In this document: positions 1-11,318 of the stretch, piece after piece
Position numbering within the stretch: the stretch's first letter is position 1
Layout: each line of letters begins with the position of its first letter
Origin: KBS50 sp042434095
GTDB lineage: Bacteria > Actinomycetota > Actinomycetes > Mycobacteriales > Micromonosporaceae
DNA length: 64,000 bases
Assembly (NCBI RefSeq): GCF_042434095.1
Contig: NZ_JBHLUE010000016.1
Location: 186,001 to 250,000, forward strand
Reading direction: 5' to 3'
The notes under the pieces: generated by a model
What the model was told of the DNA's origin: nothing
Seen by the model: only the letters and a program-made list of their open reading frames with translations
Database searches by the model: none
Program-made: the position numbers and the translations under genes

Positions 1-3
1 TGC

Positions 4-1095
4 TTAACGATCGGCGCCCAGGAGAGGCACCAGCGCGGCTCCCAGCGCCGACGGGTCGTGCCGGGGGGCGCCGTCCGGGACGGCGACCGGGGCGAGCACG
101 AGCCGGGCGCCCAGTGATTCTGCCGCACGCTCGACCGGTTCGGGATCGCCGACCGCCTTGGCGTCGGCGAGAACCAGGTCGACCGTGAGGTCCGGCAGGT
201 ACCAGCGCAGCGCCGCGAGGTGGTCCGCGACCGACAATCCGAGGGTCTCCTTCTCCGCCGCCAGGTTGAGCGTGACCAGCCGTCTGGCCGGGCTGGCGAC
301 GATCGCGGCGGCCAACTCGGGCACCAACAGGTGCGGGATGACACTCGTGTACCAACTGCCCGGTCCGAAGATCAGCCAGTCGGCCTCGGCCACCGCCGCG
401 AGGGCCTGCGGACAGGCCGGCGGGGCAACCGGCGACAGACTCAACGACTCGACCCGCCCTCGGGTTACGGCCACGGCATGCTGCCCGCGTACGGTGACCG
501 CCTCGGCCGGGCGAGCCGGATCCATCCCCCGGACGACCGCCTCGATCCCCACCGGCTCGCAGGACATCGGCAGCACCCGGCCGATCGCGCCGAGCATCGC
601 GCCGGCATGGTCGAGCGCCGCCACCGGGTCCCCCAGCAGCTCCATGAGACCGCACAGCACCAGGTTGCCCACCGCGTGCCCGGCCAGCGGATCGGCGGGG
701 CCGGCACCACCCGCCGCGACGCCGGCGCCACCCGCGGCAGGGCCGGCGCCGGGGCCCGGGCCGGCCGTCCCGCTCGGACCGGCGCCCGCGGCGCCCGGGC
801 CGCCGGCGGCGAAGCGGTGCTGGAACAGGTCGGCACTGCGCCGGGTGATCGGATGGTCCGCGGCCAGCGCGGCGAGCGCCTGGCGCAGATCACCCGGCGG
901 CAGGGCGCCGCGCTCGGCCCGCAGCCGCCCGCTCGACCCGCCGTCGTCGCCCACCGTCACCACGGCGGTGATGTCCAGATCCAGCTCCGGCGCGCAGCGC
1001 CGCAGGGCGCGCAGCGACGCGGACAGCCCGTGGCCGCCACCGAACGCCACCACCCGACGCGCCGCCCGGACCTCCGGTTGCCGGCCCGCCGTCAT
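4..1095 (-). CDS. yvcK: YvcK/CofD-like gluconeogenesis factor
   Basis: A 363-residue member of the CofD/YvcK family, cytoplasmic proteins that bind UDP-sugars and are needed for cell-wall homeostasis and growth on gluconeogenic carbon. The phosphate-binding signature GGGHG is at residues 19-23, TVGDDGGSSG at 47-56, PPGDLRQ at 66-72 and GHAVGN at 139-144. The ATG overlaps the rapZ stop by 4 bp (ATGA), so the two are translationally coupled, and whiA would be expected next, off the window. Odd: residues about 96-136 are a Gly/Ala/Pro-only insertion between the helix ending HRF and the GHAVGN motif, where relatives have a short loop. Identification is firm; the ligand is known from the family only. 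Confidence 0.93.
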   Translation of the reverse strand: MTAGRQPEVRAARRVVAFGGGHGLSASLRALRRCAPELDLDITAVVTVGDDGGSSGRLRAERGALPPGDLRQALAALAADHPITRRSADLFQHRFAAGGPGAAGAGPSGTAGPGPGAGPAAGGAGVAAGGAGPADPLAGHAVGNLVLCGLMELLGDPVAALDHAGAMLGAIGRVLPMSCEPVGIEAVVRGMDPARPAEAVTVRGQHAVAVTRGRVESLSLSPVAPPACPQALAAVAEADWLIFGPGSWYTSVIPHLLVPELAAAIVASPARRLVTLNLAAEKETLGLSVADHLAALRWYLPDLTVDLVLADAKAVGDPEPVERAAESLGARLVLAPVAVPDGAPRHDPSALGAALVPLLGADR

Positions 1096-2012
1096 TCCCG
1101 CCCCAGATCGCGGTGGTGCGCGTGGGCCGACAGTCGCAGCTCGCGCAGCTGCTCAGCCAGCTCCTCCGCGATGGCCACGCTGCGATGCTTGCCCCCGGTG
1201 CAGCCGACCGCCACGGTGAGGTAGCGCTTGCCCTCCCGCTCGAAGCCGCCGGCCGTCACCCCGATCAGCCGCGCGTACGTCTCGACGAAGCTCACCGCGC
1301 CGGGCTGGTCCAGCACGTACCGGCTGACGGCCTCGTCCCGGCCGGTGTGCTCGCGCAGCTCCGGAACCCAGTACGGGTTGGGCAGGAAGCGAGCGTCCAG
1401 CACGAAGTCGGCGTCCGGCGGCAGGCCGTACTTGAAGCCGAAGGAGAGCACCGTCACCCGCAGCCGGCGGGCGTCCTCGCCGCCGAACAGCTCCTCCACC
1501 CGGCTGCGCAGCTGGTTGACGTTGAGATGGCTGGTGTCGATGATCACGTCGGCGAGGTCGCGGGCCTCCTCCAGCAGGCCGCGCTCGACCGCGATGCCGT
1601 CGGCCAGCCGGCCGTCCCCCTGCAGCGGGTGGGAGCGGCGGACGCTCTCGAACCGCCGGATCAGCACCTCGTCGTCGGCGTCCACGAAGACCACCCGGGG
1701 GCTGAAGCCGCGATCCTTGAGCGCGCGGATGGCCCCGGCGAGGTCGGTGGAGAAGGCCCGGCTCCGCACGTCCAGCACCATGGCCGTACGCCGGGCGGCG
1801 CCGCCGGCGCGCAGCGCGAGCTCGGCCATGTCCAGCATGAGCGCCTGCGGCAGGTTGTCCACCACGTAGAAGCCGACATTTTCCAGGGCCCGCGCCACGG
1901 TGCTGCGGCCGCCGCCGGAGACGCCGGTCACCACCACCAGCGTGGTGTCCTGCTCGGGTTCTCCGGCCGTGTTCCCGCCGTGCGACCCGTGCGCCGTCCG
2001 CGCCTCAGCCAC
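1092..2012 (-). CDS. rapZ: RNase adapter RapZ / nucleotide-binding protein
   Basis: P-loop protein of the RapZ (YvcJ) family, 306 residues from the GTG chosen here. The Walker A segment GVSGGGRST is at about residues 30-38, followed by FYVVDNLPQ and a C-terminal half with CTGGKHRS, typical of the family. In enterobacteria RapZ targets the glmZ sRNA; in actinobacteria the role is unproven, and it sits with uvrC, yvcK and whiA in a conserved cluster. GTG at 2012 is preferred because GGGGGA lies about 5 nt upstream; a GTG 39 nt further upstream is also in frame. Its TGA overlaps the yvcK ATG. Walker A carries Arg instead of the usual Lys. Confidence 0.92.
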   Translation of the reverse strand: MAEARTAHGSHGGNTAGEPEQDTTLVVVTGVSGGGRSTVARALENVGFYVVDNLPQALMLDMAELALRAGGAARRTAMVLDVRSRAFSTDLAGAIRALKDRGFSPRVVFVDADDEVLIRRFESVRRSHPLQGDGRLADGIAVERGLLEEARDLADVIIDTSHLNVNQLRSRVEELFGGEDARRLRVTVLSFGFKYGLPPDADFVLDARFLPNPYWVPELREHTGRDEAVSRYVLDQPGAVSFVETYARLIGVTAGGFEREGKRYLTVAVGCTGGKHRSVAIAEELAEQLRELRLSAHAHHRDLGRE

Positions 2013-2141
2013 TCGATTCCCCCAAGCCGTATCCGGGCCACCCCCGTTCACCCGGTGCGAGGGCCGACTCTATCGCGGCCCCTCCCCGGTCGCCGACGGC
2101 GACCGGGGAACCGCCGGCGAACAGGACCGATGCGCCGGTGA

Positions 2142-4079
2142 TCAGGTCGTCGGCGGCGCGGCCTGCCCGCTCAATGCCGCCAGGATCGCCTCGGCGGTCC
2201 GCCGGCCCACCCCGGGCACCTCGGTGATCTCGTCCACGCTGGCCGCCGCCAGCCGCTTCACCGAGCCGAAGTGGCGCAGCAGCGCCTTGCGGCGTACCTC
2301 ACCCAGGCCCGGCACGTCGTCGAGCCCGGACACGGTCATCCGCTTGGACCGGCGCTGCCGGTGGTAGGTGATGGCGAACCGGTGCGCCTCGTCCCGGACC
2401 CGTTGCATCAGGTAGAGCGCCTCCGAGCCGCGGGGCAGGATCACCGGGAAGTCGTCGCCGGGCAGCCACACCTCCTCCATCCGCTTGGCCAGGCCGCACA
2501 GGGCGATGTCCTCGATGCCGAGGTTGGCCAGCACCGCGGCCGCCGCGGCCACCTGCGGCTGGCCGCCGTCCACCACCACCAGCTGCGGCGGGTACGCGAA
2601 CTTGCGCGGCCGGCCCGTGGTGGGATCGATGCCCGGGCGGTCCGGGTCCACCTCGGTCTCGGCACCGATCTCGCCGGTCTCGGCCCGGCTCTCCAGATAA
2701 CGAGCGAACCGCCGGCGCAGCACCTCGGACAGCGCGGACAGGTCATCCGTGGCGCCCCGGACCGCGAACCGGCGGTACTCGCCCTTGCGGGGCAACCCGT
2801 CCTCGAACACCACCATGCTGGCCACCACGTCGGTGCCCTGGATCTGGGAGACGTCGTAGCACTCGATCCGCAGCGGCGCCGTGCCCATCCCGAGCGCGTC
2901 GGCGATCTCGTCGAGCGCCTGGCTGCGGGTGGTGAGGTCGCCGGAGCGGCGCAGCTTGTGCCGGGTCAGCGCCTCGGCCGCGTTCCGGCCGACGGTCTCC
3001 AGCAGGGCCCGCTTGTCGCCGCGCTGCGGCACCCGCAGGTTGACCCGGCTGCCCCGCTTGCCGGACAGCCAGTCGGCCAGCGCGTCGGCGTCCGCCGGCA
3101 GGGCCGGCACCAGCAGCTCGCGCGGCACGTCCGCCTCGCCCTGCTCCGCGCCGTAGACCTGGGTGCAGAAGTGGTGGACCAGATCGCCGGTGGCCAGGTC
3201 CTCCACCTTTTCCACCACCCAACCACGCTGGCCGCGTACCCGCCCGTCCCGGACGTGGAAGACCTGAACGGCGGCCTCCAGCGGATCCTCCGCGAACGCC
3301 ACCACGTCGGCGTCGGTGCCGTCGCCGAGGACCACGGCCTGCTTCTCGGTGGCCCGGCGCAGCGCCGCCAGGTCGTCCCGGAGCCGGGCCGCCAGCTCGA
3401 ACTCCAGCGCCGCGCTGGCCTCGGTCATCTCCCGCTCGAGCCGCCGCGCCATCGTGTCGGTGCGACCGGCCATGAAGTCGCAGAAGCTGTCGACGATCTG
3501 CCGGTGCTCGGCCGACGACACCCGACCCACGCACGGCGCCGAGCACTTCCCGATGTCGCCCAGCAGGCACGGCCGGCCGACCTGCCCGGCCCGCTTGAAC
3601 ACCCCGGACGAGCAGGTCCGCGCCGGGAAGACCCGCAGCAGCAGGTCGAGCGTCTCGCGGATGGCCCAGGCGTGCGAGTACGGGCCGAAGTAGCGCACGC
3701 CCTTGCGCTTGGCCCCCCGCATCACCTGCAGCCGCGGGTATTCCTCGTCGAGCGTGACGGCGAGGTAGGGGTAGGACTTGTCGTCCCGGTAGCGGACGTT
3801 GAACCGGGGGTCGTACTGCTTGATCCAGGTGAACTCCTGCTGGAGCGCCTCGACCTCGGTGCCCACGGTGATCCAGTCCACCGAGGCGGCGGTGGTGACC
3901 ATCTGCCGGGTGCGCTGGTGCAGGCCCCACGGATCGGCGAAGTAGGAGTTGAGCCGGCTGCGCAGATTTTTGGCCTTGCCGACGTAGATCACCCGGCCGG
4001 TGGCGTCCCGGAACCGATAGACGCCCGGCGACTCCGGGATGGTGCCGGGAGCGGGACGGTAGGTCGACGGGTCTGCCAC
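2142..4079 (-). CDS. uvrC: Excinuclease ABC subunit C
   Basis: UvrC makes both incisions in nucleotide excision repair. The 645-residue product has an N-terminal GIY-YIG nuclease domain (SPGVYRF then VIYVGKAKNLR within the first ~45 residues), a UVR motif around EFELAARLRDDL that contacts UvrB, an RNase H-like second nuclease domain (IECYDVSQIQG), and a C-terminal tandem helix-hairpin-helix (DVPGLGEVRR, EVPGVGRRTAEAIL). GTG at 4079 is chosen because family members begin ADPSTYRPAPGTIP; the open frame runs 35 codons further upstream, but that part crosses an intergenic palindrome and looks non-coding. rapZ follows 129 nt downstream on the same strand. Confidence 0.95.
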   Translation of the reverse strand: MADPSTYRPAPGTIPESPGVYRFRDATGRVIYVGKAKNLRSRLNSYFADPWGLHQRTRQMVTTAASVDWITVGTEVEALQQEFTWIKQYDPRFNVRYRDDKSYPYLAVTLDEEYPRLQVMRGAKRKGVRYFGPYSHAWAIRETLDLLLRVFPARTCSSGVFKRAGQVGRPCLLGDIGKCSAPCVGRVSSAEHRQIVDSFCDFMAGRTDTMARRLEREMTEASAALEFELAARLRDDLAALRRATEKQAVVLGDGTDADVVAFAEDPLEAAVQVFHVRDGRVRGQRGWVVEKVEDLATGDLVHHFCTQVYGAEQGEADVPRELLVPALPADADALADWLSGKRGSRVNLRVPQRGDKRALLETVGRNAAEALTRHKLRRSGDLTTRSQALDEIADALGMGTAPLRIECYDVSQIQGTDVVASMVVFEDGLPRKGEYRRFAVRGATDDLSALSEVLRRRFARYLESRAETGEIGAETEVDPDRPGIDPTTGRPRKFAYPPQLVVVDGGQPQVAAAAAVLANLGIEDIALCGLAKRMEEVWLPGDDFPVILPRGSEALYLMQRVRDEAHRFAITYHRQRRSKRMTVSGLDDVPGLGEVRRKALLRHFGSVKRLAAASVDEITEVPGVGRRTAEAILAALSGQAAPPTT

Positions 4080-4136
4080 GCTTCCAGCGTAGTCCGACCC
4101 CCCGTCACGATTTCCCACCGCGTGTCCGGCTGGATC

Positions 4137-4179
4137 GATCATGAAGCTGCCGCCGCGAGGCGGTGACAGCCTCATGATC
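4137..4179. repeat. Imperfect 43-bp palindrome with GATCATGA ends
   Basis: The arms begin GATCATGA and end TCATGATC (8 bp perfect), continue through GCTG/CAGC and close on a GC-rich loop. It lies between the Rieske gene stop and the uvrC start, both minus strand, so it could end the upstream transcript or be a dispersed palindromic element. No poly-T tract follows on either strand. Confidence 0.6.
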
Positions 4180-4238
4180 AACACGACCGCGCCGCGCCAC
4201 GGCGGGCGGCGCCGACCGGTGCGGTCCGGCGCTCGGTC

Positions 4239-4769
4239 TCAGGCGAGGGTGATGTTGTCGCCCTTCACCGTGACGTCCCGCGGCTCCAGCGGCTTCGGCG
4301 CCGGCCCACCCTTTACCGAGCCGTCGGTGATGGCGAACCGGCTGTTGTGGCAGCGGCAGATGATCGTGCCGCTCTCGATCTTGGACACCGGGCAGCCCTG
4401 GTGGGTGCAGATGGCACTGAACGCCTTGAACTGGCCGGCCGCCGGCTGGGTGACCACCAGGCGCTGCGCGGCGAAGATCTTCCCGCCGCCCACCGGGATC
4501 TCGGACGTCTTGGCCAGCGCGGTCCCGCCGTCCCCTCCCCCGGTGGCGCTGGGTGCGGAACCCGCTGGCGCGCCGGCGGTCGGTGCGGAACCCGCCGGCG
4601 CGCCGGCGGAGTCGCCACCGGCTGGCTTGTCGTCATCTGAACTGCCGCAGCCGGCCAGCAGGACCGCGGCACCCGCCGCGCCGGCCCCGGCCAGCAGCGC
4701 ACGCCGGGGCAGGTCCGCCGTCTCCGCCGCCTCGCCCGGGGCAGTGCTGGTCATCCGGTCATCGCTCAT
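4239..4769 (-). CDS. Rieske (2Fe-2S) domain Tat lipoprotein
   Basis: A 176-residue exported iron-sulfur protein. The N-terminus has a twin-arginine motif (LPRRALLAG) followed by a hydrophobic segment and lipobox LAGC, so it is predicted to be a Tat-exported lipoprotein. A linker with two near-identical AGAPAGSAP segments follows. The C-terminal half is a Rieske fold with both ligand boxes, CTHQGC and CRCHNSRF, giving Cys/His pairs plus the disulfide cysteines. ATG at 4769 is preferred over the longer frame because GAGAGGGA lies ~7 nt upstream and the Tat signal then sits at the N-terminus. Redox partner unknown; no cytochrome genes are adjacent. Confidence 0.9.
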   Translation of the reverse strand: MSDDRMTSTAPGEAAETADLPRRALLAGAGAAGAAVLLAGCGSSDDDKPAGGDSAGAPAGSAPTAGAPAGSAPSATGGGDGGTALAKTSEIPVGGGKIFAAQRLVVTQPAAGQFKAFSAICTHQGCPVSKIESGTIICRCHNSRFAITDGSVKGGPAPKPLEPRDVTVKGDNITLA

Positions 4770-4865
4770 GCTCGATCCCTCTCTCGGCCGCGAGGCCGGC
4801 GCGGCCTCCAGACATGTCCAGGTAGAGACACGGCCTATCACACCGGCCGGTTCAGTGGCGTCGCC

Positions 4866-7946
<3,081 letters not shown>

Positions 7947-8068
7947 GGTCAGGGTACTCCCGGGGAGAAGAAAGGGTGGTTCTGTCCGGAACTGCCGGCG
8001 GAAGAGACGCCTCGGCAACTCTAGCCCTGGGGTATGACACTTTTCCCCACCGGCACATTCCCCCAGGG

Positions 8069-9157
8069 TCAGCTGGTGAAGGGGCGGGGTGGGGGTGGCA
8101 GGGAGCGGCCGTGCCGGCGGACGTGCCGCTGGCGTCGCCAGTCGGAGCGCTGCGCCGCCAGCCGGGCATCCCGGCGATCCGTCTCCACGGCCACCTCCCG
8201 GTGCAGCCGCTGCCAGCTCTCCCAGCGTCGCGGGGCGAGCTCCCCGTCCTCCAGCGCGACCCGGACCGCGCAGCCGGGCTCCACCCCGTGCCGGCAGTCC
8301 CCGAACCGGCAGGCCGCGACCAGCTCGGCCACGTCGGCGAAGGCCCGGTCCAGCCCGTCCGCGGCGGACTGCAGGCCGACCGCCCGGATGCCGGGGGTGT
8401 CCAGCACGGCGCCCCCGCCCGGCACCGGGATCAGCGCCCGGTAGGTGGTGGTGTGCCGGCCCTTGCCGTCGACCCGACGGATCGTCTGGGTGGCCATGGC
8501 GGTGCTGCCGACCAGGCCGTTGACCAGCGAGGACTTGCCGGCGCCGGACGGGCCGAGCAGGCCGAGCGTGCGGCCGGGCGCGACGAACGGGCGCAGCGCG
8601 TCGAGGCCGCCCGGCCGGTGCGCGCTCACCGGCAGCACCGGCACCCGGGGGGCCACCTCGGCCACCTGGGCGGCCACCGCCGCCGGATCGGCCGCCAGAT
8701 CGCACTTGGTGAGCACCACCACGGGCAGCGCGCCGGACTCCCAGGCGAGCGCGAGCAGCCGCTCGATCCGGCCGATGTCCGGCTCGGGATGGACCGGTTC
8801 GACGACGGCCGCCGTGTCGAGGTTGGCGGCCAGCACCTGGCCGGTGGAGTCCTTGCCGGCGGTCCGCCGGACGACCGCGGTGGACCGCGGCAGCCGGCGC
8901 TCGGCCGTGATCCGGTCGTCCGGCCAATCGCGGACGAGCACCCAGTCGCCGGCGCAGGGCAGCTGGGCGGGGTCGGCGGCGGCCGCCGCGAGCAGCGAGC
9001 CGGCGACGGTGGCCCGGACCGGTCCCTCGGCGCACAGCGTGGTGAGCACGCCGCGGTCGGCCCGGACGACCCGGCCCGGCCGCAGCCCCGCGCCGCACCG
9101 GGCGGCGTGTTCGGCCAGCGCCGGGCTCCAGCCCAGCGCGGTGAGGTCGACAGTCAT
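8069..9157 (-). CDS. rsgA: Ribosome small subunit-dependent GTPase A
   Basis: A circularly permuted GTPase (YjeQ/RsgA family, 362 residues) that helps 30S subunit maturation. Motif order is permuted as expected: TKCD (G4), then the P-loop GPSGAGKSSL (G1), then DTPG (G3). A C-terminal zinc site CRFGDCRHGVEPGC follows. The N-terminal OB-fold region holds the segment up to GDWVLVRD. ATG at 9157 is preceded by GAAGGGC and lies 1 nt past the stop of an 18-codon ORF with a much stronger ribosome-binding site, suggesting coupled translation. The frame is open far upstream, but that part overlaps the divergent isomerase gene and is not coding. Confidence 0.94.
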   Translation of the reverse strand: MTVDLTALGWSPALAEHAARCGAGLRPGRVVRADRGVLTTLCAEGPVRATVAGSLLAAAAADPAQLPCAGDWVLVRDWPDDRITAERRLPRSTAVVRRTAGKDSTGQVLAANLDTAAVVEPVHPEPDIGRIERLLALAWESGALPVVVLTKCDLAADPAAVAAQVAEVAPRVPVLPVSAHRPGGLDALRPFVAPGRTLGLLGPSGAGKSSLVNGLVGSTAMATQTIRRVDGKGRHTTTYRALIPVPGGGAVLDTPGIRAVGLQSAADGLDRAFADVAELVAACRFGDCRHGVEPGCAVRVALEDGELAPRRWESWQRLHREVAVETDRRDARLAAQRSDWRRQRHVRRHGRSLPPPPRPFTS

Positions 9158-9158
9158 G

Positions 9159-9215
9159 TCAGCCCTTCGGAAAAGAGGAGGCGGGAAGGTTCGGCGCGCG
9201 CACGAAGACGGGCAT
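9159..9215 (-). CDS. Putative 18-residue leader peptide of rsgA
   Basis: ATG at 9215 is preceded by AAAGGAGGTGGGAGC, the best Shine-Dalgarno in this part of the window, and reads MPVFVRAPNLPASSFPKG before TGA. The stop ends 1 nt before the rsgA ATG, the arrangement of a translationally coupled leader. It is too short for domain recognition. It could control rsgA translation in response to ribosome state; that is inference from position only. Confidence 0.55.
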   Translation of the reverse strand: MPVFVRAPNLPASSFPKG

Positions 9216-9338
9216 GCTCCCACCTCCTTTCCGCAACCCGGGTGATGCGTCGCACCTTGACGGTAGGCGGCGGGTCGCGCGCACCGGAAGCGATTTCCGG
9301 TACGGCCGGCGCGGTCCGACCGGCTAGGGTCTCCAGGC

Positions 9339-10055
9339 GTGACCGTTGACCCACTCGTGCTGCTCCCCGAGGTTGACCGGGCCACCGAGCGTCTGTTCCG
9401 GACGGCCGACGGGTTGGACGACGCGGCGGCGCGCGATCCGTCGCTGCTGCCCGGTTGGAGCCGCGGCCACGTGCTCACCCATCTGGCCCGGTCCGCCGAC
9501 GCGTACGGCAGGCTGCTGACCTCGGCGCGTACCGGCGCCCGCGTGCCGGCGTACCCCAATGACGAGGCCCGGGCCGCGGACATCGCGGCCGGCGCGGACC
9601 GCTCCGCCGCGGACCTGGCGGCCGACGTGCGCGCGGCCGCGGCGCGGTTCGCGGACGCCTGCGCGGGGATGCCGCCGGAGGCCTGGGCCGCGGAGGTGAT
9701 CGTCCGGGGCCGTCCGCAGCTCGCCGCCACCCTGGTGTGGGGCCGGCTGCGCGAGGTGGAGGTGCACCACGCCGACCTCGACGCCGGGTACGCGCCGGAC
9801 GACTGGCCGGCGGCGTTCGCGCTCCGGCTGCTGCACGAGGTGGTGGCCGACCTGGGCCACCGGCCGGGGAGCTCGGCGCTCGTGCTGCGCCCGGACGAGG
9901 GGCGGCACGAGCTGACCGTGGGCGAGCCGGAGGGGGCGCCGGCGATTTCCGGACCGGTGAACCGGATCGCCGCGTGGCTGATCGGCCGTTCGGAAGGCGC
10001 GGGGCTTACGGTGAGCCCCGACGGACCCCTGCCGACCCCACCCGAATGGATCTAG
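9339..10055 (+). CDS. Mycothiol-dependent maleylpyruvate isomerase family protein
   Basis: A 238-residue member of the MDMPI/DinB-like family, four-helix-bundle metalloproteins that use mycothiol, the main actinobacterial thiol. The N-terminal bundle contains the metal-ligand region LPGWSRGHVLTHLAR, and further on VEVHHADLD supplies more candidate ligands. The C-terminal part matches the MDMPI C-terminal domain. The GTG start follows TAGGGT (9325-9330) by 8 nt with no Shine-Dalgarno, so the mRNA is probably leaderless. It is divergent from rsgA and followed 8 nt later by a metallo-hydrolase gene, probably co-transcribed. The substrate cannot be assigned; the family covers many reactions besides maleylpyruvate isomerisation. 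Confidence 0.85.
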   Translation: MTVDPLVLLPEVDRATERLFRTADGLDDAAARDPSLLPGWSRGHVLTHLARSADAYGRLLTSARTGARVPAYPNDEARAADIAAGADRSAADLAADVRAAAARFADACAGMPPEAWAAEVIVRGRPQLAATLVWGRLREVEVHHADLDAGYAPDDWPAAFALRLLHEVVADLGHRPGSSALVLRPDEGRHELTVGEPEGAPAISGPVNRIAAWLIGRSEGAGLTVSPDGPLPTPPEWI

Positions 10056-10063
10056 AGATACCG

Positions 10064-10717
10064 ATGACCTACACCGGAGACGTCACCACCGGCGGCCCGA
10101 CGGACGTGCGCGAGCTGCCCCACCTCACCATCACCAAGGTCTCCGTGGGACCGATGGACAACAACGCCTACCTGCTGAGCTGCCGGTCCACCGGCGACCA
10201 GCTTCTCATCGACGCGGCCAACGAGGCGCCGCGGCTGCTCGAGCTGATCGGGGACGGCGGCCTCGCCACGGTGGTCACCACCCACCGGCACATGGACCAC
10301 TGGGTGGCCCTGGAGGAGGTCGTCGCCACCACCGGGGCCCGCTCGCTGGTGCACGTCGACGACGCCGAGGGCCTGCCCATCGCCTCGGACACGGTCAGCG
10401 ACGGCGAGACGGTGCGCGTCGGCGACTGCGCTCTCGATGTCATCCACCTCGTCGGGCACACCCCCGGCTCGATCGCCCTGCTGTACCGGGATCCGGCGGG
10501 CGACCCGCACCTGTTCACCGGGGACTCGTTGTTTCCCGGTGGAGTGGGCAACACCCATCAGGACGCGGCGGCGTTCGCCAGCCTGATCGACGACGTGGAG
10601 CAGAAGGTGTTCGGCCGGCTCCCGGACGAGACCTGGGTCTATCCGGGCCATGGCAAGGACACCACGCTCGGCGCCGAGCGTCCGGCGCTGCCCGACTGGC
10701 GCGCCCGCGGCTGGTAG
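10064..10717 (+). CDS. MBL-fold metallo-hydrolase (glyoxalase II-like)
   Basis: A 217-residue metallo-beta-lactamase-fold hydrolase. The dinuclear metal motif THRHMDH is followed by the third histidine in GHTPGS, the bridging aspartate in FTGDSLF and the last histidine in PGHG, so all ligands are present. The size and motif spacing fit hydroxyacylglutathione hydrolase-like enzymes. In this thiol background the substrate may be a mycothiol thioester (inference from the neighbouring MDMPI gene). ATG at 10064 lies 8 nt after the preceding stop; the upstream AGAGATACC gives only a weak ribosome-binding site, consistent with coupling. Confidence 0.88.
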   Translation: MTYTGDVTTGGPTDVRELPHLTITKVSVGPMDNNAYLLSCRSTGDQLLIDAANEAPRLLELIGDGGLATVVTTHRHMDHWVALEEVVATTGARSLVHVDDAEGLPIASDTVSDGETVRVGDCALDVIHLVGHTPGSIALLYRDPAGDPHLFTGDSLFPGGVGNTHQDAAAFASLIDDVEQKVFGRLPDETWVYPGHGKDTTLGAERPALPDWRARGW

Positions 10718-10738
10718 CCGGCCGGGCCGGCGAGCCGC

Positions 10739-11197
10739 TCAACCGTTGAGGTGGCCGGCGTCGGAGGGCCGTCCCGGGACGCCGGACTCGCAGAGGCGCT
10801 TGAGCGAGGCGCCCTCGGTCTCGACGTACCGCTGGAACAGCCGACCGTAGATCGGCCGGGTGAGCGGTTCGAACGGGCCGGTGAGTTCCGCGACGAGTTC
10901 CACGTGCGTGCCGTCCGGTCCCGGCGTCACCACGTGGTCACCGAGGCAGCGCAGCCCGGCCGCCCTCGTCACCCAGGCGAACGATCGGCCGGGTTCGAGA
11001 CGGCACACCGTCCAGGTCGCCTCACGCAGCCGGGGCTGCCGCACCCGGGCCCGGCTGCCCACCCGCAGCGGCCCGTCCTCAAGCACCTCGACCCGGCTCA
11101 TCGTGGGGGTCCACTCCGGCCATCGTCGAACGTCGGACAGCACCTGCCAGACCTCCTCGGCGGAGGCCTCGATGGTCACCCGGGCCACGTACCGCAT
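10739..11197 (-). CDS. SRPBCC family protein (polyketide cyclase-like)
   Basis: A 152-residue START/SRPBCC-fold protein: it begins RYVARVTIEASAEEVWQVLSD, the usual beta-strand and helix that close a hydrophobic ligand pocket, followed by WPEWTPTM and a C-terminal helix. Such proteins bind lipids or aromatic compounds; no ligand is deducible. ATG at 11197 has GAGGAA just upstream; the frame is open 46 codons further but that stretch covers the shared promoter. It is divergent from a TetR-family gene 120 bp away with two operators between them, so it is probably the regulator's target. Confidence 0.85.
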   Translation of the reverse strand: MRYVARVTIEASAEEVWQVLSDVRRWPEWTPTMSRVEVLEDGPLRVGSRARVRQPRLREATWTVCRLEPGRSFAWVTRAAGLRCLGDHVVTPGPDGTHVELVAELTGPFEPLTRPIYGRLFQRYVETEGASLKRLCESGVPGRPSDAGHLNG

Positions 11198-11286
11198 CGT
11201 TCCTCGCTCTCGCCATGGGATGCTGGGCCAGGGAGCGCGCCGACCGCCAGCCGCGGGCGGGCGCGGCGCCCCCGTGCCGCCACTCC

Positions 11287-11318
11287 TGTACCACCTGGTA
11301 CATGTACCATACGGTACA
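11287..11318. promoter_or_regulatory. Two abutting 16-bp TetR-type operators
   Basis: TGTACCACCTGGTACA (11287-11302) and TGTACCATACGGTACA (11303-11318) are identical perfect dyads TGTACC-N4-GGTACA placed end to end. The second one runs into the first base of the TetR ATG. Spacing of 16 bp puts two dimers on adjoining stretches of DNA. The site lies between divergent SRPBCC and TetR genes and most likely gives autorepression. Confidence 0.85.

Noticed and set aside
2271..4166. Long plus-strand open frame opposite uvrC (and similar frames opposite uvrA, polA, rpsA)
   Set aside because: High G+C content suppresses stop codons in all frames; the translation is Arg/Gly/Ala/His-rich without domains, and the minus strand has clear family matches.
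7947..9098. 384-codon N-terminal extension of uvrA
   Set aside because: It overlaps rsgA in another frame and lacks family similarity; the GTG at 7946 gives the standard UvrA N-terminus.
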